The notes beneath the pieces were generated by a model. It searched no databases and had not been told where the DNA came from. It was given only the letters and a program-made list of their open reading frames with translations. The translations under genes and the position numbers were made by a program. From Bradyrhizobium daqingense (GTDB taxonomy: Bacteria; Pseudomonadota; Alphaproteobacteria; Rhizobiales; Xanthobacteraceae): a stretch of 64,000 nt of DNA. The DNA lies in contig NZ_CP088014.1 in the NCBI RefSeq assembly GCF_021044685.1, positions 3,458,001 through 3,522,000 of the forward strand, in the 5' to 3' direction. Of this stretch, positions 9,337-16,855 are shown one piece after another (the first letter of the stretch is position 1; each line of letters begins with the position of its first letter).

Positions 9337-9513
9337 ATGAGAAAGCCTGCGATCCATCCAGACGACTTCCCGATTGAAGCCAACGAGACCACCGTCACGA
9401 CCAACAAGGGTAAGCCACTTGCGAATGCGGAAAGCGAGCCGGTGGCTGACGAGATTGCCGACCGTCTCAACGAACAGGCCGACCGCGAGGAGCACGACAA
9501 ATGGTCGCCGTGA
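9337..9513 (+). CDS. small acidic hypothetical protein (58 aa)
   Basis: A 58-residue hydrophilic protein with ATG at 9337 and a GAGGAAAG ribosome binding site seven bases before it. It starts MRKPAIHPDDFPIEANET and has a charged helical tail (ADEIADRLNEQADREEHDKW). There is no signal peptide or membrane segment, so it is probably cytoplasmic. I recognise no domain. Codon use looks like that of neighbouring genes. It follows the 45-residue membrane protein gene and may share its transcript. Confidence 0.6.
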   Translation: MRKPAIHPDDFPIEANETTVTTNKGKPLANAESEPVADEIADRLNEQADREEHDKWSP

Positions 9514-9571
9514 GGCAGGGTCGAAGCTGATCCCGCAGGTCAGTGTGTCCACGCGCCAGTACGCAAGCAGT

Positions 9572-9841
9572 TTACTTCAACTCGCCCAACAGCTTCCAAG
9601 CGTCATCCAGCAAGTCCCGAACCTGCCGTCGCTCGGCGATACCATCGCTTGCGAACATTCCATGCGTCCGCGCATTCTGGTTCCCCCTCGGCGCGCCCGA
9701 TCTCCGGGCGCCGCCATGCATGCGACAGCGTGCCTTGCCGTGCATTGCCGGCGCGCGACAGATTGCCCCGCCGCGCGTCCGCGCGCCGCAGCGCGGGCTC
9801 GACTGCATGGCATCGGTGTTACGGACGTGATCGCTGCTCAT
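9572..9841 (-). CDS. HGGxSTG-type small Cys/Gly protein
   Basis: An 89-residue basic protein with the pattern CGARTRGGAICRAPAMHG and RCRMHGGARRSGAPRGNQNARTHG. This is the HGG-type signature of a small protein family found in rhizobial genomes, often beside phage-derived or terminase-like genes. Conserved Cys and His pairs suggest metal or nucleic-acid binding, but function is not known to me. Its ATG at 9841 overlaps the stop of the upstream gene as ATGA, so the two are translated together. The C-terminal 25 residues form a short helix. It converges with the 58-residue gene. Confidence 0.8.
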   Translation of the reverse strand: MSSDHVRNTDAMQSSPRCGARTRGGAICRAPAMHGKARCRMHGGARRSGAPRGNQNARTHGMFASDGIAERRQVRDLLDDAWKLLGELK

Positions 9842-10506
9842 CCGACGGCGCCGTGTTCCACGTCGGGACCGTCGTTGCCGCGGTGGCTCTGGTGGCCTGC
9901 GGCAACTCCGGCATCCGCACCCGTATCCGCCGCGCCGGCGTGCGCGACGATCGCGCCTGCATGGTGCGTGACGTTGCCGACGATGGCGCGTCCGCCGTCC
10001 TGCACGGACAGGTTCTGCACCGTGATCGCGCGTGCGTCGTTGTTGCGGTGACGGCCGAGCGCCTCGACCTGAGCGGAAAAAGTCCGAGAGAGCCGCGTCA
10101 ATGCGCGTGTGACGCTCTCCTGCTGCACCGGATCGTCGGTGCAGGCGAGCCGACAGGCGCAGCGCATGGCCGCCACATGGATGCAGACCATCTGAGACAC
10201 CAGCATGGCCTCGATGGAATCCTTCGGCGCGATGCTCCCGATCATCGAGATCATGAAGGCGAGATTGGCTTCATCGGGCTTCTGCGCGACCGCGCTGGCC
10301 TTGGCCAATTGCCTCAACATGCCGTGCAGAGCGTCGCGATCGGCGGCACCGAGCGCCTCGGCCAGCAGCGGCTCGGCGGTTTGCGGATCGGCATGGCTGA
10401 TCGCGATGCGCCGCTTGTAGAGTTTTATCCGAGGGCGTGCGGCGGGAGGGCTGCGATTGTCGGCCGCAAGCGGCGAGGCGACGTGGCGGTCCGGAGATGT
10501 CGTCAT
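9838..10506 (-). CDS. unknown protein coupled to the HGGxSTG gene
   Basis: A 222-residue protein. The start at 10506 is preceded by AAAGGAC; an upstream in-frame extension of 52 codons looks non-coding. It begins with a disordered Pro/Arg segment, then a helical region (about residues 45-155) with the run MISMIGSIAPKDSIEAMLVS and two Cys-containing helices (MRCACRLACTDD), then a beta-like tail RAITVQNLSVQDGGRAIVGN and a Gly/Ala/His-rich end. The helical part followed by a QDGGRAIVGNV-type tail is, as far as I recall, a paired partner of HGGxSTG proteins in Bradyrhizobium and may be a phage remnant. No enzyme motif is seen. Confidence 0.7.
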   Translation of the reverse strand: MTTSPDRHVASPLAADNRSPPAARPRIKLYKRRIAISHADPQTAEPLLAEALGAADRDALHGMLRQLAKASAVAQKPDEANLAFMISMIGSIAPKDSIEAMLVSQMVCIHVAAMRCACRLACTDDPVQQESVTRALTRLSRTFSAQVEALGRHRNNDARAITVQNLSVQDGGRAIVGNVTHHAGAIVAHAGAADTGADAGVAAGHQSHRGNDGPDVEHGAVG

Positions 10507-10924
10507 GGCGTTTGTCCTTTGCCGGCGCAGGCGCGCGAACGAGCCTTCGCTCGTTGCGTGCGAATGCGAATTTCGGGATATCGATGAAGGGCTTGCGCGC
10601 GCCAAGCCGTGACATCCATGGCCGGCCGGCGTGGATGCTGACGCTTGTTGCGATGATGTCATTCTGCCACTGTTTTGCCCGACGAGTCAAAGCGAGTTCG
10701 TTACATCCGAAACAGCGCGCAAGTCCTTGATCTGGCAGTGGTCGGCTACTGTGCATGGGGTTGTTTTCGCACTTTTTGTTCGAGAACCGCTCTCTCGTGC
10801 CGCGCGGCGGAATGCCGGCGCGCAAACGCGATTGCGAATTTTCGCGCGACCGCTATTCATGACCGTCGAGGCGCCGCACCAACAAGCAAGCACAGCGGCG
10901 CAGTGAGGCCTGGGGAGGGAACGA
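10507..10924. other. 418-base intergenic region with a dispersed repeat
   Basis: No credible gene on either strand. It holds the repeat copy at 10665-10770 and the leader of the binding-protein gene that starts at 10925, with GGGAGGG just before that start. The last 130 bases before the gene are rich in CGCG runs; I see no terminator. Confidence 0.5.
10665..10770 (+). repeat. dispersed intergenic repeat, copy A
   Basis: Left end TGCCACTGTTTTGCCCGACG and right end CTACTGTGCATGGGGTTGTT, about 106 bases overall. Both ends recur in the same order and at similar spacing, in reverse orientation, at 46864-46979, while the middle has diverged. Intergenic in both places. Confidence 0.75.
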
Positions 10925-11899
10925 ATGCAACGAACGCTTCGCCTGCTGGCGATTGTCGCCGCATTGTGCGTGACGACAGAGGCGCTCGCGCAGAAATATC
11001 CGGTGCAGCCGGCCAAGATCATGGTCGGCTTCAGCGCCGGCGGCCCGGTCGACGTCGTCGCGCGCATCGTCGCTGATCGGCTCAGCAACAAGCTCGGCCA
11101 GCCCTTCGTGGTCGAGAACCGCGCCGGCGCCAACGGCATGATCGCAGCCGAGGGCGTGGCCCGTGCGGATGCGGACGGCTACACCATCCTGGCCTGCAAC
11201 TCGTCGACGATCACGCTGAACAAGACGCTGTTCAAGGACATCCGCTACGATCCGCAAGTCGATTTCGCGCCGCTCACCACGGTCGTGTCGGCGCCGCTGG
11301 TCCTCGTCGTCAATCCCGAGAATCCCAGGACGGCGAACATCAAGTCCGTCGCCGATCTCGTCGCCGCGGCGAAGGCCGCGCCGGGCGCGCTGGCCTATGG
11401 TTCCGGCGGCAACGGCAACCTGGCGCACCTCGCCATGGAGCTGCTCAGCCAGAAGGCCGGCATCAAGATGATCCACGTGCCCTATCGTGGCGGCTCGGCG
11501 GCCGAGGTCGGCATTCTCGCGCAGGAGGTGCTGGCGGTGTTCGATCCGCTCTCCGCCGTGCCGCTGGTGAAGGCCGGCAAGCTGCGCGCACTCGCGGTGT
11601 CCTCGGCCGAGCGGCTGCCGGCGCTGCCTGATGTGCCGACCGTGGCGGAAGCCGGCTATCCAGGCTTCGACATCTCGTTCTGGGTCGGCTTCTTCATGCC
11701 GAAGGCAACGCCGACCCCGATCCTGGAGACGCTGCACCGGGAGATCGTCGCGGCCGCCAAGGATCCGGCGGCCGAGGAGAAGCTCGGCTCGCAAGGCGTC
11801 GTATCGGTGCTCGGTCCCACTGAGTACGCCGCCAAGATCGCGAAGGAGACCAAGGACCTCGCCGAGGTCGTCGCCGCCGCGAACATCAAGGCGGAGTAG
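10925..11899 (+). CDS. Bug/TctC-family tripartite tricarboxylate transporter binding protein
   Basis: Periplasmic substrate-binding protein of 324 residues, the usual family length. A signal peptide spans residues 1-22 (LLAIVAALCVTTEALAQ). Family hallmarks are KYPVQPAKIMVGFSAGGPVD near the mature N-terminus, VVENRAGANGMIAAE at about residues 60-75, YGSGGNGNLAHLAMELL, and the HVPYRGGSA motif near residue 180. Bug proteins bind carboxylates or related small molecules for TctAB transporters, but many, as here, stand alone without tctA or tctB. GGGAGGG precedes the ATG. Both neighbours are unrelated, so the ligand cannot be guessed. Confidence 0.92.
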   Translation: MQRTLRLLAIVAALCVTTEALAQKYPVQPAKIMVGFSAGGPVDVVARIVADRLSNKLGQPFVVENRAGANGMIAAEGVARADADGYTILACNSSTITLNKTLFKDIRYDPQVDFAPLTTVVSAPLVLVVNPENPRTANIKSVADLVAAAKAAPGALAYGSGGNGNLAHLAMELLSQKAGIKMIHVPYRGGSAAEVGILAQEVLAVFDPLSAVPLVKAGKLRALAVSSAERLPALPDVPTVAEAGYPGFDISFWVGFFMPKATPTPILETLHREIVAAAKDPAAEEKLGSQGVVSVLGPTEYAAKIAKETKDLAEVVAAANIKAE

Positions 11900-11924
11900 G
11901 CGCGCAAGGGCAAGAACGGCGCGC

Positions 11925-12386
11925 CTATTCGACGCCGACGAGCTGCGCCAGCCGATCAAGCAGCGGGCGCTGTCCAGCGTTGATCCTCTCCCGTGCCACT
12001 TCGAGCGTGAACCATTCGGCACGGTCGACCTCCGGGAACACCTGGCGCTTGCCGCTGCGTGGCGGCCATTCCATCTCGAATGTGTTGCTGCGGATGCTGC
12101 TGGTGTCGAAGTCGAATTCGGCGGCAAACGCGGTGACGCGCTTGCCCCCGCGCTGCTTGATTTGATCGAGCGCCATCAGCGGGACGGTCAGCTCAAGCCC
12201 GAGCTCTTCGGCAAGCTCCCGCCGCGCGGCGATCTCCGCATCTTCCTCATCCGCATACTCGCCCTTCGGGATCGACCAGGCGCCGAGATCCTTGGTGCGC
12301 CAGAACGGCCCGCCTGGATGAACGAGGAGAACCTCGAGCCTTTCCTGCTTCCGATAGGCGAGGATGCCGGCACTCTTCGATGGCAT
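11925..12386 (-). CDS. NUDIX hydrolase
   Basis: Cytoplasmic 153-residue NUDIX hydrolase that would cleave a nucleoside diphosphate linked to another group. The complete NUDIX box GX5EX7REUXEEXGU is visible from about residue 42 (GEYADEE...RRELAEELG). The N-terminus SAGILAYRKQERLEVLLVHP and FWRTKDLGAWSIPKGE resemble the diadenosine-polyphosphate/MutT-like group. The substrate is uncertain. It diverges from the DUF1236 gene with about 100 bases between the starts. Length and motif are complete, nothing odd. Confidence 0.93.
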   Translation of the reverse strand: MPSKSAGILAYRKQERLEVLLVHPGGPFWRTKDLGAWSIPKGEYADEEDAEIAARRELAEELGLELTVPLMALDQIKQRGGKRVTAFAAEFDFDTSSIRSNTFEMEWPPRSGKRQVFPEVDRAEWFTLEVARERINAGQRPLLDRLAQLVGVE

Positions 12387-12488
12387 TGCAGGTTCCGCAC
12401 AGGCGGCGTTTGGATCGGGAAAAAGTGGAACTTGGCGTTCCAGCGCAGGTTAGTAGCCCAAGTTTCATTTGATGGAAGGGAGTGAACC

Positions 12489-13595
12489 ATGATCCGCCTG
12501 TTGGCAACCACCGCATTAGGGCTGGTGCTGGCGAACGCCGCTTATGCGCAATCGCCGAGCACGACGACCAGGCCCGAGCAGACCCCGCAATCCCAATCGA
12601 ATTCCACGGCGCCGTCGACGACTTCGCCATCTGCCTCGCAGCAGACCACATCGCAGCCGCAGCAATCACCCGCGACGGGAACTTCTGCGCAGAATACGCA
12701 GAACACCGGGACCGCCAATTCCGGCTCCGGCACCTCCAACAACGCGGCGAACAGCTCGGACACATCGCGGCCGCAGAGCGGCACCGCTAGCTCGAACACG
12801 ACCGGTAACCCGCCCGCGACCCAGCAGGGCGCTAACCCTCCGCCCGCGAACACGAACCAGGCGCAGGATCAATCCAATCCGCCGCCGGCCAACAGCAATC
12901 AGGCTCAGCAGGCGCCAGCTGCCTCCGGAACCAACCAGGCCCAGCAGACCCCGAATGCGCCAACCAGCAATCAGGCCCAGGGTGAACGGACCGGAACCAA
13001 CTCACAGGCGGCTGCACAGACCGACGTCAACCTCAACAAGCAGCAGGAGACCAGGATCAGCACCTCGATCTCGCGCCTGAACGTCCGGCCCGTGACCAAT
13101 GTGAGTTTCTCGCTGAATGTCGGCACGGTGGTGCCGCGCGACGTGCATCTGTCGACACTGCCGCCTGACGTCGTCGAGATCGTGCCGCAATATCGCGGCT
13201 ACAGCTTCGCGCTGGTGAAGAATGAGATCGTCGTGGTCGATCCCGCCACATACAAGATCGTGACGGTGCTGCCCTATTCGGGACAGTCCACGGCAACGAC
13301 GACGACCACACGCGAGCGCAGCGCCAGCAAGTTCTCCGATCGTGATCGCGACGCCATCCGGAAGCATGCGAAAACCCGCACCGAGGGGCGCAAGGAAGTG
13401 CGGACCACCGGCAGCACCGCGCGCAGTGAGATCCGCGTCGGTGACCGTCTTCCCGAGAGCGTCGAGGTGGAGGAATTCCCGAGCACGGTCTACCGCGATG
13501 CACCGGACCTGCGGGAATATCGCTACATCCACCGCGATACCCGGACCTACGTCATCGAGCCGCGTGAGCGGCGCGTGATCGAGGAGATCGATTAG
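12489..13595 (+). CDS. secreted DUF1236 protein with a long NQAQ-rich linker
   Basis: A 368-residue exported protein. Signal peptide residues 1-20 (LLATTALGLVLANAAYAQ). Residues about 21-185 are a low-complexity Gln/Asn/Pro/Thr/Ser linker with repeated (N/T/S)NQAQ units. Residues about 195-265 form a DUF1236 unit (VPRDVHLSTLPPDVVEIVPQ, then YRGYSFALVKNEIVVVDP) and residues about 320-368 a second, shorter one (LREYRYIHRDTRTYVIEP). DUF1236 proteins are common in Bradyrhizobium and related genera and are periplasmic or surface exposed; their role is unknown. A good GGAAGGGAGTG site precedes the start. A hairpin follows the stop. Confidence 0.88.
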   Translation: MIRLLATTALGLVLANAAYAQSPSTTTRPEQTPQSQSNSTAPSTTSPSASQQTTSQPQQSPATGTSAQNTQNTGTANSGSGTSNNAANSSDTSRPQSGTASSNTTGNPPATQQGANPPPANTNQAQDQSNPPPANSNQAQQAPAASGTNQAQQTPNAPTSNQAQGERTGTNSQAAAQTDVNLNKQQETRISTSISRLNVRPVTNVSFSLNVGTVVPRDVHLSTLPPDVVEIVPQYRGYSFALVKNEIVVVDPATYKIVTVLPYSGQSTATTTTTRERSASKFSDRDRDAIRKHAKTRTEGRKEVRTTGSTARSEIRVGDRLPESVEVEEFPSTVYRDAPDLREYRYIHRDTRTYVIEPRERRVIEEID

Positions 13596-13606
13596 CAGCG
13601 GATATC

Positions 13607-13630
13607 GGAGCCGCCAGACCTGGCGGCTCC
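13607..13630. terminator. stem-loop between converging genes
   Basis: GGAGCCGCCAG and CTGGCGGCTCC form an 11-base inverted repeat with almost no spacer, centred in the 39-base gap between the DUF1236 gene and the lytic transglycosylase. There is no T-run on either side, so it may slow or protect transcripts from both directions rather than act as a classical intrinsic terminator. Confidence 0.5.
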
Positions 13631-13634
13631 AATG

Positions 13635-14609
13635 CTAACCCGACGGCCGTTCGCGCGAGGCGAGGCGAACAGCCCGGGCCTTCGCGCTCTTTCCGGCAGC
13701 GCGTGCTGCGATCATGTTGCGCGCCTTGCCGGAGGCCGTGGCATTCTTCCGAAGCAGCGATGCGAACCGCTTCCGCGCAGCGCTCGTGGTCTGGCGCGCG
13801 GCAAGCTGATCGGACTTGCGGATGATGGTCGCCACCGAAGGCGTCAGGTTGACCGGAACCCAGGCGACGTCCTTGGCCTTCGAAAGACTGCCGATCCCTT
13901 CACACGGCGCTTCGCGCGGCAGGTCGATCCGGATCGCAAGCGCTTCGGCGCGTTCGGTCCAGTCCTCGGCCTTGGTGCCCGTGATGATGCGCACATAGTC
14001 GCGCGTCTCGCGCGGCAGCCCGCTCTGTTTGGCGAGCCACTTCTGGATGCGGCCGGGGCCGGCGTTGTAAGCGGCTGCGGCAAGGCCGAGATTGCCGAAA
14101 TCGTCGCGCAGCTTTCGCAGGAATTTTGCCGATGCCGGCAGCGCCTTCATCGGATCGAAGGGATCGTCGAGGCCGACCTCGGCGGCGGTCTCCGGCATGA
14201 ACTGCGCGACGCCCTGCGCGCCGGCGTGGCTGACTTCGTGGGATTTGAAGCGGCTCTCCTGCCAGATCAGGCGCGCGAAGAACGGCACCGGAATCCCGCT
14301 TGTCTCGGCGGCTTCGCGGAGCGCATGACAGAATTTGTCCGTCGGTGAAAGAGTCGTCTCGACGACAGGCTCGATCGCGCGTGGCGGCTCGATCACCTGC
14401 TCATGCGCTGCACGAGCGTTGGCGACCTCGATGGCCTGCACACTGGCAAGGAAGAGCTCGACCACTGGAACCAGTGGCGAGACCTGAGTGTTCACAAGGA
14501 CGGTGCGATCGACAATCGATGTTTGCCGGGACGCCGACGAATTCAGGTCGCACATCAGAATCAGAAACGCGGCGCAAGCCGCGACGACAAATCGCATTTG
14601 CTGGGGCAA
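13635..14609 (-). CDS. lytic transglycosylase (SLT domain)
   Basis: Periplasmic murein-cleaving enzyme of 324 residues. An N-terminal hydrophobic signal (RFVVAACAAFLILMCDL) leads to a linker of about 60 residues and then a family-1 SLT domain at about residues 90-210: the catalytic Glu lies in LIWQESRFKSHEVS, followed by GAQGVAQFMPETA and the AAYNAGPGRI motif. The C-terminal 100 residues are basic, Lys/Arg/Ala-rich and probably disordered, unusual for the family but frequent in rhizobial proteins. It diverges from an L,D-transpeptidase gene by about 170 bases, so both neighbours act on peptidoglycan. Confidence 0.92.
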   Translation of the reverse strand: MPQQMRFVVAACAAFLILMCDLNSSASRQTSIVDRTVLVNTQVSPLVPVVELFLASVQAIEVANARAAHEQVIEPPRAIEPVVETTLSPTDKFCHALREAAETSGIPVPFFARLIWQESRFKSHEVSHAGAQGVAQFMPETAAEVGLDDPFDPMKALPASAKFLRKLRDDFGNLGLAAAAYNAGPGRIQKWLAKQSGLPRETRDYVRIITGTKAEDWTERAEALAIRIDLPREAPCEGIGSLSKAKDVAWVPVNLTPSVATIIRKSDQLAARQTTSAARKRFASLLRKNATASGKARNMIAARAAGKSAKARAVRLASRERPSG

Positions 14610-14781
14610 CCTCGAACTGTGGGGTGAACTGCCAGCGATGCGCCGGCGATAGGAAGCTGTTAACAGTCCGATTGCGGCAAAGCTGCGATCTCGTCGGTTC
14701 CTTCGGTGTTACTACGGTGTTCCCAAGGAGAAACTGTCCGCGGTTTTGCGGGTCATCATTTGTGAATCGGGACGAACGATC

Positions 14782-15816
14782 ATGATGCGATGGATGCTTG
14801 GCGCGGTGATGTCGCTGTGGTTCATCTGCCCGGTGCTCGCGGGCAATCTCGATGCGAAAGCTGTCAATGATGCGGCGCGCTCCGAAAAGCCGCCGGCCAC
14901 GGACAAGATCAGCGCACCCGCGGCGAAGCTTCAGATCCTGCTCGACCGCGCGCAATTCTCTCCCGGTCAGATCGATGGCAAGTTCGGAGAAAACGCGCAG
15001 AAGGCGTTGAAGGCGTTCGCCGAGCAGAACGGTCTCGGCTTCGACAAGACGGTCGCCCCCGAACTCTGGGACAAGCTGAATGCGGCGAGCGAGGGGCCTG
15101 TCCTCGTCGACTACAAAATCACCGATGCAGATGTGAAGGGGCCGTTCCTCAAGAAGCTGCCGACGAAGCTCGAGGAGATGAAGTCGCTGGAGGCGCTGAG
15201 CTACACCAGTCCGCTCGAAGGGCTCGCGGAAAAATTTCACATGAGCGAGGAGCTGTTGAAGGCGCTCAATCCCAGGAAAGCCTTCGACAAGGTGGGCGAG
15301 ACCATCGTCGTGGCCAACGTTCCGGCGCGACGGGAGCTTCCACGTATTGCGCGGGTGGAGATCGACAAAGCGAGCGAAACGCTCAAGGCGTTTGATGAGA
15401 CCGGCCGGCTGATCGCTTATTATCCGGCGTCAGTCGGCAGTGCAGATCGTCCGACGCCAACGGGGACGCTGAAGGTCACCGCCGCCCATGAGCAGCCGAC
15501 CTATCGCTACAATCCCGAGTACAAGTTCAAAGGCGTGAAATCAAAGAGACCCTTCAACATCAAGCCGGGACCGAACAATCCGGTGGGATCGTATTGGATC
15601 GGCCTGTCGGCGCAGGGCTACGGCATTCACGGAACGGCCGAGCCCGACAGGGTCAGCAAGTCGGCGTCTCATGGCTGCGTCAGGCTGACCAACTGGGACG
15701 CGCGGGTGCTCGGCGAGAACGTCAAGCGCGGCACCTCCGTGGTTTTCCTCGACGCACCGACAGATACGTCCTCAAGGCAGCAAGGCGCGCCCGCGGCGAA
15801 ACGTGCCTCGAACTAG
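14782..15816 (+). CDS. L,D-transpeptidase with peptidoglycan-binding domain (YkuD)
   Basis: Periplasmic 344-residue enzyme that would form 3-3 cross-links in peptidoglycan or attach proteins to it. Signal peptide at residues 1-20 (MLGAVMSLWFICPVLAG). A PG_binding_1 domain covers about residues 45-105 (LQILLDRAQFSPGQIDGKFG). A LysM-like middle segment follows (LAEKFHMSEELLKALNP). The YkuD catalytic domain from about residue 190 ends with the active-site motif HGTAEPDRVSKSASHGCVRL. ATG 14782 was chosen because a TTG 12 codons upstream would put polar residues before the signal peptide. Diverges from the lytic transglycosylase gene. Confidence 0.93.
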   Translation: MMRWMLGAVMSLWFICPVLAGNLDAKAVNDAARSEKPPATDKISAPAAKLQILLDRAQFSPGQIDGKFGENAQKALKAFAEQNGLGFDKTVAPELWDKLNAASEGPVLVDYKITDADVKGPFLKKLPTKLEEMKSLEALSYTSPLEGLAEKFHMSEELLKALNPRKAFDKVGETIVVANVPARRELPRIARVEIDKASETLKAFDETGRLIAYYPASVGSADRPTPTGTLKVTAAHEQPTYRYNPEYKFKGVKSKRPFNIKPGPNNPVGSYWIGLSAQGYGIHGTAEPDRVSKSASHGCVRLTNWDARVLGENVKRGTSVVFLDAPTDTSSRQQGAPAAKRASN

Positions 15817-15868
15817 CCTTTGGTCTATGCGCATCGGATCTCGCAACGCGCGTTGAGCATCAGTTGAG

Positions 15869-16726
15869 TCAGCTAGCAACGAAGGCGAGCAGGGTGCCGT
15901 TCGCCTTGGCCGGCGGCACGCAGATCGCGTTCCCACTGCGCATGGCGGCCGAACCGAGCGCCGTTTCGGTTGCTGCGAGATCGCTGCTGACCAGCACCAG
16001 CGCCGCGCCGCCGCGTTCAGAGAGCCCGGTCAACGGCACGCCGGGATAGCGTCTGCCGAGTTGGTCCAGCGTCAGATAGACGAAGTCGGCACGATCGCCC
16101 CCGGAGGGCACGGTGACCGCGCCGTCCGGATCGGCCGTTGGCTCGCGGTCGATCAGGCGACCGAGATGGGCTGCTTCCTTCGCGGGCTCTGGCGTTGCGA
16201 TCAGCGTCTGCCTGATCCGCTTCGCTGCATTCGCGTGCTTCATCAATTCGGGGATCCACACGGTCTCGCGGGTCTTGTGCTGGCAGGCGAAGATGCGCAC
16301 GCCCCCCGGCGCTTCCGCGGTCGGCCACATGAAGGTGCGGAACTTTGCCGCCGAGACCGTGCCATCGGGTAGCGTCACCGGCCGTTCGAAATCGGTCGGG
16401 CCGATCGGCTCCAGGCCCCGTGCGCGGATCTCCTCGGCGCCCGCGGCGGAATCCAATGCAGTGAAGGCAATGCGTTCGATGCCTTCGCCCCGCTTGTCGA
16501 GGAAAGCGCGCGCGGGAACATTGAGTTCGGTCGGCGCGAGAACGCCGAGCAGCTCCATGTAGTCGGGATCGAACATGATGGTGTAATTGCCCGTGCCCAT
16601 GTGGACGCTGTGGGTGCCGCGCGGGGACACGGTGAAGCCGAGCTGCCGATAATTTTCGGCGGCCTTGTCGAGGTCCTTCACCATGACGACGGCGTGGTCG
16701 ATACCGATGACGTTCTTGAGGGCCAC
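15869..16726 (-). CDS. VOC-family glyoxalase-like protein
   Basis: A 285-residue cytoplasmic protein with a glyoxalase-like (vicinal oxygen chelate) N-terminal domain: GIDHAVVMVKDLDKAAENY at residues 8-26 and METG-type strand VHMGTGNYTIMFDPDYMELL. The C-terminal half repeats the fold weakly. The reaction is unknown; VOC enzymes include lyases, dioxygenases and resistance proteins. I favour the GTG at 16726, which has GGAAAG before it and gives the usual compact VOC start; a TTG seven codons upstream is possible. It follows the urate hydroxylase gene on the same strand after 130 bases, with no obvious functional link. Confidence 0.85.
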   Translation of the reverse strand: MALKNVIGIDHAVVMVKDLDKAAENYRQLGFTVSPRGTHSVHMGTGNYTIMFDPDYMELLGVLAPTELNVPARAFLDKRGEGIERIAFTALDSAAGAEEIRARGLEPIGPTDFERPVTLPDGTVSAAKFRTFMWPTAEAPGGVRIFACQHKTRETVWIPELMKHANAAKRIRQTLIATPEPAKEAAHLGRLIDREPTADPDGAVTVPSGGDRADFVYLTLDQLGRRYPGVPLTGLSERGGAALVLVSSDLAATETALGSAAMRSGNAICVPPAKANGTLLAFVAS

Positions 16727-16855
16727 TGTTCTTTCCCGCACTTGCAAGCTGAGCCTTTGGCCGCGGCAGCGGCCATGGCTCCTGTCTACGCCGGATGGGC
16801 GGCCAAGTCATTTTCAATTCAGCGGGAGATGCGGAATTTCATTCCGCGCACGGCG

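Noticed and set aside
12428..12452. GGAAC-N16-GGTT before the DUF1236 gene as an EcfG promoter
   Set aside because: The -10 part differs at its first base and chance matches of this size are frequent in this base composition.
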